The translations under genes were made by a program, and so were the position numbers. From positions 124,001-188,000 of the forward strand of contig CP114123.1 of assembly GCA_029959195.1 (NCBI GenBank): a stretch of DNA of 64,000 nt, given 5' to 3'. Under the pieces are notes generated by a model. The model was given only the letters and a program-made list of their open reading frames with translations. It was not told the origin of the DNA and searched no databases. Of this stretch, positions 12,378 through 24,294 are shown in pieces. Source of the DNA: Dictyophora rubrovolvata. Its lineage: Eukaryota; Basidiomycota; Agaricomycetes; Phallales; Phallaceae. Each line of letters starts with the position of its first letter. The first letter of the stretch is position 1.

Positions 12378-12516
12378 CCAGTTGAATTTCATGATCTGAT
12401 TTGTTTTAAATCTCGGTTGAATACTTTATATATGTACAACAGGAATTGTCGCGCAAGTTCAGACTCTAACCTGCGTCATTGATTTCTGGCATGTAACATC
12501 GTGAAATATACTAACA

Positions 12517-14980
12517 TCATAATTTAGCCTGATGAATGGTCTGCTGCTGTCGTTGATTCTGACTTTCGTACTGCTCCTGGAGGACGCGGCGTAATACTTT
12601 ACCTAGGATCATTACAACGCGTGTAAGTTGATCTATACGAAAGAGAAACTCGAGTACTGCAACATACCAGTTTGGTTCTTTGGTATCTGTCAAACAAAGT
12701 CAGACTTATTTCCCAGCCAAAAAGAAGGAATGAAGCTTTGTTATCCACCTCCTTAATAAATTCGATCCCTCCTCTCAACCACTTATGCCGACTCAAATTC
12801 TTACGTGTCCATGCATCGACAAGCTCTCTTGCCTTATCTTCACCAAGCGACTGGCCCTTAGGGGTGAGAATGATCCATGCCCGAACAGCTTTGTCGTCTG
12901 ACGTTCGCGCGGTTGGAAGACTCACGCCCACCGCTGCCACATCCGCCACTATCCCTGATGGCTCGGCTAAAATGGTGTTTTCAACTTCGGAAGGTGCGAC
13001 TTGTAGGCCAGATATCTTGAGCGTGTCCTAGTGGTACTACTGATGAGAAAAAAGGGCTGGGGATAAGGCAGTGAAGAGTATCTTTCGCACCTTTACGCGG
13101 TCTTCAAACCAAAAGGCGCCTTTTGTATTTGCGCGAAGACGATCCCCGGTTCTTACCCAGCCTCCTTGTAAAAATGTTTTCTTCGTTGATTCAGGGTTTT
13201 CCCAGTACCCTAGCACATAGGTGAGTCAATTACAAAGTATGGAAATGGGAAAAAAATATTTATACCGTACCTAGTGCGACGGTGGGACCTTTGACGTATA
13301 ATTCCCCAGGTTCATTGGGTAAACAATGTGTCCCATCTGGTCGAACAATCATAACTTCAAGACCTGCAGCCAATATACCTGTGTTTGAAAAATCAATTGG
13401 TTGTGAAGGAACGAATATTAATTCCGTGACTCTGACCTATTGCCGTAGGATCAAAGTCTACTCGACCGTTGAGAATCCCGGGAAAGGGTTGCAGGAGTAT
13501 GGAAAGGGTCTAATTAATTTTGATTAATGAGAACAACACTATAACTGTATATGGACGTACTACTTCGGCCAATCCAAATCCTAAATAGAGCGTGAATTAT
13601 CTATTCACTTTCCAGATGAACCTATCGGACATTACCTTCAATAGCAAGACTTTTGGGAAGAACGGCTTGCATACGCCTCACTAATGCCGGAGGCATGTGA
13701 GCTGCTCCAGAAACGAATGACACGACGGAGCTTAAATCGGTCTTGTGAAGCTTGGGAGAGTTCAATAATGTGTGCATGACGGACGGGAGGAGGAATAAGC
13801 TTGTGATTTTGTACCTGAATATAAGACCGTCAGGATAGGAACGACTTTTGCGTATTTGAGACTTCGTTAAAGGGCAAATAGACATACTTAGGAATAACAT
13901 TCAAAACTAGGTCTAGATCCCATTTTGGGAGGATGACGACGGTGTTCGCGCGCAGTGGGAGTCTGACAGTTAAGAATGGTTAGTTCGGCTGAGGTGTACC
14001 AAAATGGTTTTAGGGTGCAGGACTTGCCGCAAGCAAAGCACGTGTAGTCCATAGCCATGAGACAACGGTAAAAATCCTAACATAGTGGGTTTGTCATTTT
14101 TATATGTGGGAGGCTTAGTTGAGATAATCAGGACAACCAAGGACAACACCAAACATTGAAGAAAAATTAGCCTACTAATACTTTTGCCGTCTCTGACAGT
14201 TGCAATGCATTTTGAAGGAAGCTTGCGGTTAAATTGCCGTGAGATATCATGACCGCTAAGTAGGAAATCATATTAAAAGACAAGGTTTGGAGGGTCAACC
14301 AATCAACGCCGAACCGCACCTTTGGGTAACCCAGTAGTCCCGCTCGAAAAGATCAAATATGCTAATGTATCTTTCTTTGCATCTCTAACAGGTGCACGTG
14401 GAAGTCCTAGGGAAATCGTAGCGTTTATCAACTGATCAAGTGATTTGAATTTCGAGTTGGGTGCGTTTCCTTCTAGTATGAAGATATTCGTTTCAGGAAA
14501 CCCTAGATCTCTCGCGACTTTGAGGAATGTTTCTAGTTGCGAGGCGTGGACGAACACGTGTGTAGGTCGGGATATTTGGATATAGTGTTGTAGTTCTGGT
14601 GGAGATGCGTAGGCGGGGAATGAAACGAAGGGGGTAGCTAAGACAAGGGACGTATGAATGATTGTCAAATATTCCTGAACTGCCATCAGAAACAAAACGG
14701 GTGTAAGACAAAGACTTACTAAACAGTTTTCGCTGAAGATTCCAATCATGCCGGTCGGTTGTATTCCTACACCTCCCAGTTCCTTATCAGCCCCTAGGAT
14801 AGTCGCTGCATTATAGACTCTCTCCAGAAATTCATCTCTAGTTCGTTTTTTGCCCGTTACACCACAGATACACAAGACATGGTCAGGTATGGCTTGAGCT
14901 CTTGGAGACCGATAAAGCACATTGTGATGGTTAGTTGACGGAATTGGAGGAAGTTCGGGGAAGAGAGATCGAAGATACAT
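12517..14980 (-). CDS. Adenylate-forming acyl-CoA ligase-like protein A
   Basis: Member of the ANL (AMP-binding) superfamily: it would activate a carboxylic acid as an acyl-AMP and probably transfer it to CoA. The start exon reads MYLRSLFPELPPIPSTN. Motif A3 is canonical (FSSGTTGLPKG), followed after an intron by VMISHGNLT. A5 is the variant GFGLAE. Downstream are RPDGTHCLPNEPGELYVKG, GWVRTGDRLRA and TLKISGLQVAP. The catalytic C-terminal Lys is in QTGKVLRRVL, reached through a 19-nt exon (12668-12686), and the stop is TGA at 12517. Many short introns are required, but no break was found. It stands head-to-head with ligase B. Substrate is not predictable; 4-coumarate-, fatty-acid- or phenylacetate-CoA ligase-like activities are all possible. 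Confidence 0.85.
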
Positions 14981-15597
14981 TTACGGTCGATGTCGTGGGT
15001 GCTGGCCTGTGCTGGCGGTGTTGAAAGCATAAAAGATCGTTATTTATGTACTAAACCGGTATGTTTCCCTATGGCCGTTTCTAATTATGCTACATACATA
15101 ATAACGCAAAATTAGAATACGCAGGGGTAACGCGGCTGACAGCCAGTGTTTGCTCGTCCGATTCCGAACAGATGCTTGGGATGTAAAGTAAGATCGAGAA
15201 ACGGCCGGATTTCTTTTAAAATCCATCTCCTGAGAATTGGGTTATAGCGAGCGGGCTATTCAGGCGGCGTGCCAGGCTCCAGCGATGGGTTGATAACGCG
15301 AGAAAGGTGACATGTATAAACCGTGCCGAATTTGCCGTCGGAGTTGTAAAGTAATCCGTGTGACATTAGCAGGTCGATCGGTCGGATTAGGCCGCGATTG
15401 CACAACGATTACATCTGTCCACTATGCATAACTATCTTATCAAGGACTACTGTCTTCTGAACAAATCAAAAACGAATTGAAGTGTTTGATTGAAGCATGG
15501 CCGCAATACCCCGATGACAGCTGCTCGGCGAAATTGATGCCGGTACTTGGCCGGTACATAGTTATGTAGCGCCCACAAGCAAAACCTTCTCTCCACC
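14981..15597. promoter_or_regulatory. 617 bp divergent intergenic region between ligases A and B
   Basis: The two ligase genes start at 14980 (minus) and 15598 (plus), so this segment must contain both promoters. No clear TATA box was found at the usual distance on either side. Shared control of the pair is an inference from the layout only. Confidence 0.5.
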
Positions 15598-18003
15598 ATG
15601 TACTTGAAATCGCCATACCCGCCTCCGCCTGAAGTCCCTTCCAAGAACTATTTTGCCCTGACACTGGACTTAGTGGCGCAAAATCCATCGCCGGAACCGG
15701 ATCATGTATTGTACATCGACGCCATATCTGGCGAAGAGCGGACGAAATCTCAATTTTATGAACGTGTATACGACACAGCAACTGCATTGGGCGCGCCCAA
15801 AGAAAAAGGGGGTCTAGGATTGAATAAGAACCACATTGTTGGAATATTGAGTCATAATTGTTTGGTAAGTGTGCAGCCAGCTTTTTTTTTCGTTTTTTTT
15901 TCGCTAAATTAGGTACGTCGTGTAACAAGGACTATCCAGTATTGGCATTTGCGCTACTCTCAATTGCCACACCTTTCTCGCTATATTCATCTTTTGCGAC
16001 AACCAGTGAACTCGAGCATTATCATGGAAAATCTAAGGCTACGCACATTTTCATCCATGCTGACTCCCTGGAACGATTCCTGCCTGTGGCAAGAAAAACC
16101 GGACTTCCAGATGAAAATATCTTTATTATAGAGGGAAAACATAATGGTAAATACAGGGATCTCAACTCTTTGGTCAACAACGTTCGGACACGCAAGATCC
16201 CTAGGGAGCCTATACGTGATGTCCAACCCGACGATCTCGCTTACCTCATTTTTTCGAGTGGGACAGGTGGACTTCCCAAATGTGTGTTTGGCAATTCAGT
16301 CAACATCGTAAATTTGACAAAATGATATCAATGTTCATTAGGTGTGATGGTCTCACATGCCAATCTATGTTTCACCATCTTCCAGGATATCATGGTCTAC
16401 CTGACTTACGTGAAACTAAAACCTGTATTATTCAGTCTTTTTCCGGTTAAAGAGGTACGCTGAATTTTCTTTAGCCATCAGCGCCGCCGCCTAAGATTGT
16501 AGCATTGGGTTTCGTACCAATGTTTCACACAATGGGTCTTCATTACCTTGGGTTCAAGTAGGTGAACATGTCGCAATTCGGACACACTATCTTAACACAG
16601 CGGTAGACCACCTACCGGATACGCCACTATCGTTCTTTTACCAAAGTGGAATAGAGATGTTTTCATCGAAGCTATACCAAAGTACGATATTCCCATATGA
16701 TTTACCTAGCCGACTGACCTGAAAACTCTCGTGCGCAAAGATACCGTGTTACGGATCTCATTATTATTCCCTCCGTCGCGCATCAGCTGCTTGCTTCTGC
16801 TAAATTTCAAGAAGCAGACTTATCAACTATCCGAGCCGTTGGTTGTGCTGCATCGCATCTCCCGCCCGTACTAGCAAAGAAATTTCAGGAGCGTTTGAAT
16901 CAAGTACCATTGTCTGAAGGTATATTCATATTTTCTTTTAGTTTTAATCTCCTAATTTTGATATTTAGGCTTTGGCATGTCAGAAGCCGTATGTTGCTGT
17001 TTTAACACCTTGACCTTGGGTATTCAACTAAAATTAAAATACAGACATTGGCCTGTATTGGTCGCAGTCAACCTGCGCTAATAGAGCTAGGTCTATACGA
17101 CCAAAAATCGACAGGTGCATCATACTCATACTCCTGGGTCAAGAATAGTATATACCTTCACTCGCAGGTGTTTTAATGCCTGGCATGGAAGGCGTCCTTC
17201 TTCGTCCGGACGGCACGCATTGTTTGGTCAACGAACCAGGAGATTTGTTTCTCAAAGGTCCTAATGTTACATCGGGTTAGGACTTTTCTGCTTCGCTTGA
17301 AGGAGTGTGTACAGTCCTGATATTAATACAAGGATATCGTGGTGATCCCGAGGCCACGAAGTTGGTTTTCCTCAATGGGGGCTGGATACGTACCGGAGAT
17401 CGATTCCGCGCAGACGCAAGAGGGATTTTATACTTCGAAGACCGGGCGAAGGTATTGGGAAAAGCGTTACTGTACCATATTACTAGTTTACGTCCCTGTT
17501 TTATAGGATACTCTGAAAGTCTCGGGACTTCAAGTATCGCCCGCCGAGATTGAAGAAACTATCCATAGGGTACCAGGCGGCATTGTGCAAGACGTATCTG
17601 TTGTTGGCGTTCAACTACCGAATGCACGGACTTCAGATGATAAAGTACCGCGTGGTTGGGTTGTTTTGACGGACCACGGGAAACGTTTATCTGAAAGTGA
17701 GGCCAAAGGGCGGATTGATAGTTGGGTGAAGGAGGAGCTGAGTAAATATAAGTGGTTAAAGGGCGGTATCAAATTTGTGGATACGGTACGGTCGCGGTGT
17801 CATACCTCTAGTGACTTTCGACGTGTATTTACGTTTTCTTGTTTTTTGTTTGGTTTTTGTAGATTCCTAGGAATGTTACTGGTAAGTTGTTTTCATTACT
17901 TCCTTTTTTTCATTCAATGATATGCTTTTATGAAGGCAAAGCCCTGCGTCGGGTCTTGGTGGAAGAGTACGAAGCCGAAAAGCAAGCTCAAGCCAAGCTC
18001 TAA
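15598..18003 (+). CDS. Adenylate-forming acyl-CoA ligase-like protein B, variant A3 loop
   Basis: Paralog of ligase A. The first exon reads MYLKSPYPPPPEVPSKNYF. The phosphate-binding A3 loop reads FSSGTGGLPKC followed by VMVSHANL after an intron (AAAT/GTGTGT to TTAG/GTGTG). It therefore differs from the canonical SSGTTGLPKG at two positions while keeping the Lys. Other motifs look intact: GFGMSEA (A5), RPDGTHCLVNEPGDLFLKG, GWIRTGDRFRA, TLKVSGLQVSP, and the C-terminal VTGKALRRVL with the catalytic Lys, entered through a 19-nt exon (17863-17881). Stop TAA is at 18001-18003. The gene otherwise has an open spliced frame, so it may be active with altered kinetics or may have lost adenylation activity. 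Confidence 0.83.
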
Positions 18004-18173
18004 GCCGTTTGTGAATTCGATTTTTTTGCTTTGGAAAGTTACGTATGTATGTATTCATATGCCATAAGGTACAAATTGGGAAATGATTGGTAGTATCATC
18101 GCAAATATCAGCGCAGTCATGTAACGCAGAAAGTAGTACAATTTCAGCAGCACGCATATCATGCCGCATCTGC

Positions 18174-19903
18174 TCAGATTGCTACTGTCTCGCCAATTGC
18201 GCAAGGTTCAAATTCTCCGGGTTTCAAACCAGCTTTCGCGCATTCCTGTTTTAAAAGTTCAACGGGCTCGTCGAATGGCTCTGAGCCTAAATTCCAAGTC
18301 CTGTGATTGGACGATTCAATGATGTTTTAGGTTGGATGTCATATTCATGTATGTAATACAACTCACCCCCAGTGCATGGCAATTGCCTTTTTAGCCTTGA
18401 TGTCGCCGAAGAGACGTACGGCATCTGAAGGGGAGCAGTGAATACACGAAAGTAAACCTCTTGGTTTGTATGCTCTGAAAGAACGAGTCGTTTATCCCTC
18501 TTTAAAGACAGTACAAAGGTGATGAGGTGTGCTCACCCGATAGGCAATAACGCCAAATCAAATCCTCCAAATTTATCGCCGATTTCCTTAAAAGCAGGAC
18601 AAACTGGAACATTGGACTCGTCCTCTCCAATATGCACAGTCCTATACCCAGTATCACCAGCGAACCAAACCTTAACGTTACGAGCCGTCGCGGCCCCGTC
18701 AGTTAATTCATGAGCCGCGGTCAATGGATGTGGGTTCGATTCGATTGCCCAAGATGACCATAAGCTCGGCCATGTATCTCCGGATTTTAGTGATAGAGCT
18801 GTCTGATGCTGAGAAGGGGTACATGTGAGCCTGAATGTCGTTCGCACTAATGGAGCTGGGGTAGTAGTGCCAAGAGTAGAGCCGGAGCCAGATTCTTTAG
18901 CTGGTAAGTCGAGGACAATGTCCGAGGACTGCCACCAGTCGAGGCAATGAAAATGTGTCCGGGGTATATCAATAGGCGCTTCGTTGTTGAGAGGCATGAA
19001 CATATGAATTTGGGGGGTTGACTTTGACTCTGGCATATTCTTTGGAAAGGTTACTTCTCGGAGTGTTTCAGCGTCCATACTACAATATGAATCAGCCGTC
19101 AACTACTTCTCAAAAGGTAGTTCAGCACTTGCTGATCGTAATGCTTATGCTGAAAGCCAATTAGTGGTCCGGAAGCAAATAAGGACTTGGACTAACGGAA
19201 ATGGCTATAACATCGACCTGAGGTAGTTCTTCTAATTTACATGGAGCTGCTACGGATTAATCATCAGTTAAAAGCAAGTATGCTTTCAATTATAATAAGA
19301 TATTTTTACGCGTATAACGAGCCGGACCAAACCACTTAAAAGGCGAACAACGAAAAGAAAACACAGGATCGAAAAGAATTCGTGGACCACGAGAAGCTTT
19401 TGGTGGAGTCGGTAGTTCCACGAGAAAACCAGCGTGACTACACTCTGAATGAGAAAAAGAGAACACGGGATAGTATGTATTATCTTGACCCTAGCCACGT
19501 AGCTTTCAGAGTTTCTGGAGGAGCGGTAATGCCCCAGTCGGGTTTTTGTTGAGGAATGAGATCCTTTGCATTGGAAGGGGGTGACGCTCTCCATAACCAA
19601 CTCCAGGACTAGGTTTGAACGATAATTAGAGGAGATCTAAGGGGCTCGTAAACTTACGTCTCGAAACTCCGCCTTGCCTGGGTGTCTAATTAATTTCAGA
19701 GAAACTCGTTTTTATGATGAGACGTTTATTTTATGAAGAACTAGCCTATATGATGTCCAAGGGTTTTTGAAGAGATTTTGTGTGTCGTCGACGTGGTGAC
19801 TAGGTCTTCCCGGGTTATTGGTTTGAAGTTGACCGTCAATGTTCTTCTGGGTGGGTGAGGGAAGATGATTGTGAGTTACAGCAACGACTGCCGCAATTTT
19901 CAT
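18174..19903 (-). CDS. NAPE-PLD-like metallo-beta-lactamase-fold hydrolase
   Basis: Resembles N-acyl-phosphatidylethanolamine-hydrolysing phospholipase D, a zinc enzyme of the metallo-beta-lactamase fold. The start exon (ATG 19903) contains RPSHHVDDTQ and FKNPWTSYR. Later exons give KPDWGITAPPETLKATWLG, HAGFLVELPTPP, FDPVFSFRCSPFKWFGPARY, and ELPQVDVIAIS-HKHYDH-MDAETLRE, which holds the HxHxDH zinc motif. Next come LDWW, WFAGDTGYR, FDLALLPIG, AYKPRG and AIAMHWG, then a tail ending GETVAI at 18174. Two introns start with GC instead of GT: 19686-19745, and 19080-19132, which splits the last motif His. Whether it acts on NAPE or on other lipids or amides is not decided. Confidence 0.85.
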
Positions 19904-21778
19904 CGTCGAAGGTTTGACCAAATCGTTGCAGCCGCGGGATGAGTTCGCCGAGGCAAAATGTCACCGTTACTTGTGACGCCTGTGACACCGTGACATTGGC
20001 ATACTGCTTCCTCACCAAGCCTCCATCTGTCAGGTCAAATCCATCTGAATTTGGAGAACACCCAATCACTACCTCGAAACATACTAAGCAGTAAGTCCTA
20101 TTGATGCTAAATGCCGAATGCTGGTGTAAGCTGTCGACTGAGTCAGTGCAGCACCTCTACTAGTATGTAACTAGACAATAGCTCAAATTTATTGTCTATG
20201 TTCCAATACTATGTCGCAAAAATCGATTTCAGTATTTTTTGATTAATTAACTGATCAAGACATTTTTATGGATTTTTTATGGTTTATAAACCTTTAATAA
20301 ACTGTTGCAGACACCCTGGTTGGAACTCAATCTACAGATGAAGGCAAGATCCGAAACTTTAGTGCCAAACGCCCCCCAGACGATCAGCACACTGTAGTCG
20401 CCGTCTGTGCTGTCCAATTATCGGCAATTATCGTGGCGGTTCAGAAGAAGTGGTGGATGTATCGATAATCTTTGGCAATAGAGGTCATAAAAAGAGAAGC
20501 ACCGTGAAACAAGGAAGTGTGAGTGAAGCGGCGACCGCGATTATGCTTCCAGATTCAAGAGGTTGGGTGCTGGTATATAGCAAATCATCTGACATTTAGC
20601 GATCGTCAAATCGGACTTGAAAAGAGAATCACCTTCACAATCACAAAAAACATAACTTTTTGCATGTTGTGCCAAGTGGCTCAGAACTAAACGTAATGGA
20701 CTTTTTCATTTATATGAGGGTGCGCACGAACTCGCAATCCGCAATCGTCGAAATCCTTGTCTTGGTCCGACCTTGGCATCTCGGCACACGCTTGCCCGGC
20801 AAAACACAAGCTGAATAATTGATGAGAAAGGTAAACTTCAAAAAAGCTGCTGTATCCCCACGTCCAAGTGTTCACCCCAAAAGATGACGGTAGAACAACT
20901 ACACATATGTCTGATGGATGTTACCCTGTTCTTCAAGGATTAATGCTTCCAATTCCTTTAATTCAATTATGAAAACCTGCCCACATTCCCAAATCCCAAC
21001 TGCCACGGAACACATATTGGTATCTTCCAGTAGATCTTCGCAGATTCGGGGCAATTGAATACCGGTACAAATATCATTACGCGTACATAGCAACATAGTA
21101 GAAAAGAAGTTGGTGATCATCCTCGTGTATCTTGATCGATAATAGTGACGTTGGATTTAGTACGAAAAGACGGCATGAGTCAAGAGAACTTCACTCACAG
21201 CAACGACTTTTTCCAACATTAAAAAATATCTAATCAAAACATAATTAATATTCCGCTCGACACAGTATTGTGAAAGTCGGAGGCAGGAAGGGATATCTAT
21301 ATCTGGTGTGACAGTCTCATGTAACATACAGGATGACCAAGAAGGGATGGACTTCTACAGTATCAACAAAACCTCCGAAGTATCCCCAACCTTTTTGTAA
21401 GCTTGAACGGCGTAGAGCTTATCGAAGTGGCTGAGCTGCTTTATAACGTCCTATATCTGTTAACTCTCGAAATATCAAAGGGCTTAAAACCATAAAAGTA
21501 CTCAGGTTGGCGGAAGGTGTCGGTGATTGTCGGGCCTCGAATTTTCAAATACCAGTCAGGCGCCCAAGCAGCCTTTGATTACGTTCAACGTTCGACTTCG
21601 GATATAATAAAACACTTTTCATTCAGAGTAATTTGGAAAAAATCTATATCGTTAGGAAAATATCAAATTATTTATAACACTTCACATTTCGGCTGGTGTT
21701 TACAAGTTTTTAAATACAAAAAAAAAACTTCTCATAAGGACAGTTACCTCCTTACAGGTTGATAAAACACATTGAAAA
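19904..21778. other. 1.9 kb intergenic, no gene seen
   Basis: No supported gene. Short minus-strand frames at 20687-20875 and 20899-21120 and a plus-strand frame at 21517-21762 lack recognisable motifs. The 3' end of the P450 gene lies just to the right. Confidence 0.45.
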
Positions 21779-24294
21779 TTAAACAGGTATAGGCAGTTTT
21801 CCCACCAACTTAACTTTCAACGGTAACCCATCGCTCGGCTCTAATAAATCCATAAGCTTGAATTATAAGAGACAATATCATACACGAACTCATAGTGATC
21901 GCAGCAGTTGGATGCGCAACTTGTCCTTCATATGCCAGTTCAAATGAGAAGTAGGAAATCAAAACCCTGCACAGGAAATTGTCTTCCAAATCGGGAGAAC
22001 TAATGGTGACGGAATAGACATACGCAATAATAGCTTTCATTTCCATGATAGCCATTGTTCGCCCGATACAAGAATGTGGACCAGCAATGAAGGATAGTAG
22101 CGAAAACGTTGAGTTATATGTAGCCGGGAGATTATGCCAACGTTCGGGGCGGAACCTAGATATAAGGAAAGCATTAAAGTGGCTGAAAAGCAATATGCGA
22201 ATCTTGTGCAACTAGCCATACTCTTTAGCATCCGGGCCCCAAATTTTCGTCCACGTATTTATTGCTCGAATCTTCTTTGTCGTTAGATTGTGTATACATG
22301 TAAAAGCGTTTTCAGCGAACTTACAGGTATGTAGATTAGTGACCCCTTGGGAATGTGATATCCATCGACCCAGTCTTCTTGTTTTGCCTCCCTGACAGTT
22401 TGAGGCACGGGAGGCAAAACCCGAAGTGATTCCATACTTAATAGAAACAGCGAACACCGTGGAAATCAGCTATTTGTCCATATTTTAGGGAAATTCAACT
22501 CACACAACCGCGTCCAAGTAACTCAGATCCTTCAAAGTACGATAGTCAGGTCGGGGATTATTCTGAATCAGAGGTAAAACCTCTTCTCGGAGCCGCCTTT
22601 GACATTCCGGGTTCTTTGCTAGCAGCCAAAGAGTCCATGAGGTGCCTGACGCCGTTGTCTAGAAGAAAAGAGGCAGCACGTCAAAATACCGAGACGGTCC
22701 TTTATGATGCTAACAAACCTCATGTCCAGCACCCAAAAACGTTAGCTGAAAATCATATATTAATCTGACTTGAAAAAAATAGCTGAGAATGTTCCTACCA
22801 CTTGCTCCATCAAATCTTGATCGGTCATCTTGTAGCTGCCACTCTGGACGTTCAAACGAGCTCTGTGTACGAACTAAAACAGAAGATCCAAAAATTTGAA
22901 GAGCAGCTATACCTGACAAGCAAACTCATTATATCTCTCTTACTTTCCGAGTCTTTTACGTCGACTTCTGAGAGTTTTTCGTTTAACATCTGGCGAGACA
23001 CCGATTTTATACGTTGAAGAGCCGATACCAACGTTTGCACCGGTTCTGTCCTTTAAGTCAATTACAAGTATAGATATGTAAAATGACTGACTAAAAGCTC
23101 CCATAAAAAGATATTTTCGATACCTAACTGCGAAGTTTGTTCGAAACAGAGAAGGCATACCAGGAACTTGTATGATGGAAATAAGACGAGAAAGGTTTAC
23201 TCCTTCAAATATTTTTTAGCGAAATCAAAAAGATACGCCGATAGTTCTATAACATACCACTCTGTAAACTGAGCAAATCATGGTAAGCGACGGCTAATTC
23301 GTTGTCCGGCTTGTGAACACTATCTGGATGATAGTCGAACGCAGTAGCACAGATGATGTCCAAAGTGACTTTGGATGCTGAATAATAAGCCCTTTCAACT
23401 CATGAAAGATTGATTCAGGGAACATTTATGGCATACCCCAATCATAAACGAGGATTTGTATGCCTTCTTTGGGATTGGACGCTTCGGTGATCTGCGTATG
23501 AAGAATTTTGATGAATCTAATACCCAATCATCGTAAGACACACAATGTAAACAGCAAGTTATGGGTGTAACTCACCCTTCCAGCGGCGGGTAATACATAT
23601 CAGTTTCTTTTCCATGATTTATATTAGATTATAAGAACCCTACAACCGGAACAACTTACGTGCAATCAAATTTGTCATAGAGAAAGCTGGATTCATTGTC
23701 TTTCGCATGAGCTTGTGCACGTTTCCGGTGACAGTCAAAAGGCCGTAACCTGCGGTAATCCCTAAGATATTGCGCATCCAACTGGGCTGGTAAAATACGT
23801 ACGTCAATTCCGTGGACAAATCAAAAAGAAACATTTGAATACGATCTTACTCGAGGATAATTTATCCATTCACTAACTAAAATACGTTGAAGCGCAGAGG
23901 GTTCTAGGAAAAGCAAACGCTCCAATCCAAAAGGGCCTATGAAGCGGATCGCTGGTCCATAATCTTCGGCCCACTGCATTTGTACAACCCCTGCCAGTGA
24001 TGAGAGAAACCTAACACTGAAATTGCGAGACTGACCTGGTTCGCTAGTTATCATTTTTCTGAACTGTCCGTAAATTGGGTGGTTTAAAGGCGGTCCAGGC
24101 ATTTTGCGCAGAGGGGAAAAGTGAAGCGGTTTCAGAAAGAGTTGATATATTGTTAGGGAGGAAAAAACGACTTGTGACGTATAGAATATTAGAATGCTGA
24201 GTAACCTTGGGATTTACGTCTTGAAAGACTTACCTCCGAGAATAAGATATACATATGGCGGGGTCAGCCAGCCATTCAAAGTGAAGGTATCCAT
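21779..24294 (-). CDS. Cytochrome P450 (paralog of the 56-58.6 kb P450)
   Basis: Heme-thiolate monooxygenase with an N-terminal membrane anchor. The ATG at 24294 begins MDTFTLNGWLTPPYVYLI, and the next exon contains the proline-rich PGPPLNHPIYGQF. Later exons carry LLFLEPSALQRIL, GYGLLTVTG and HKLMRKTMNPAFS. The I-helix oxygen-binding motif is GAGHE-TTASGTSWTLWLL across an intron, and the K-helix ExxR is in MESLRVLPPVP. The heme loop is FIAGPHSCIGR, with His where most P450s have Arg in FxxGxRxCxG. The stop follows KLPIPV at 21779. More than ten short introns are needed. Motif for motif it matches the plus-strand gene at 56120-58619. Substrate is unknown; the neighbourhood fits oxidation of a small metabolite. 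Confidence 0.87.

Noticed and set aside
12517-12631. Plus-strand reading (PDEWSAAVVDSDFR) as a last exon of the FAD oxidoreductase
   Set aside because: The opposite strand encodes the conserved GKVLRRVLQEQY tail of ligase A in the right splice context, so the plus reading is a shadow.
19080-19140. Loss of the last His of the HxHxDH zinc motif (HKHYDQ) in the NAPE-PLD-like protein
   Set aside because: A GC-AG intron restores HKHYDH and the reading frame, so the apparent loss and stop disappear.
19286-19600. Independent small membrane protein on the minus strand
   Set aside because: The same bases in other frames encode the conserved N-terminal exons of the NAPE-PLD-like gene (KPDWGITAPPETL and HAGFLVELP).
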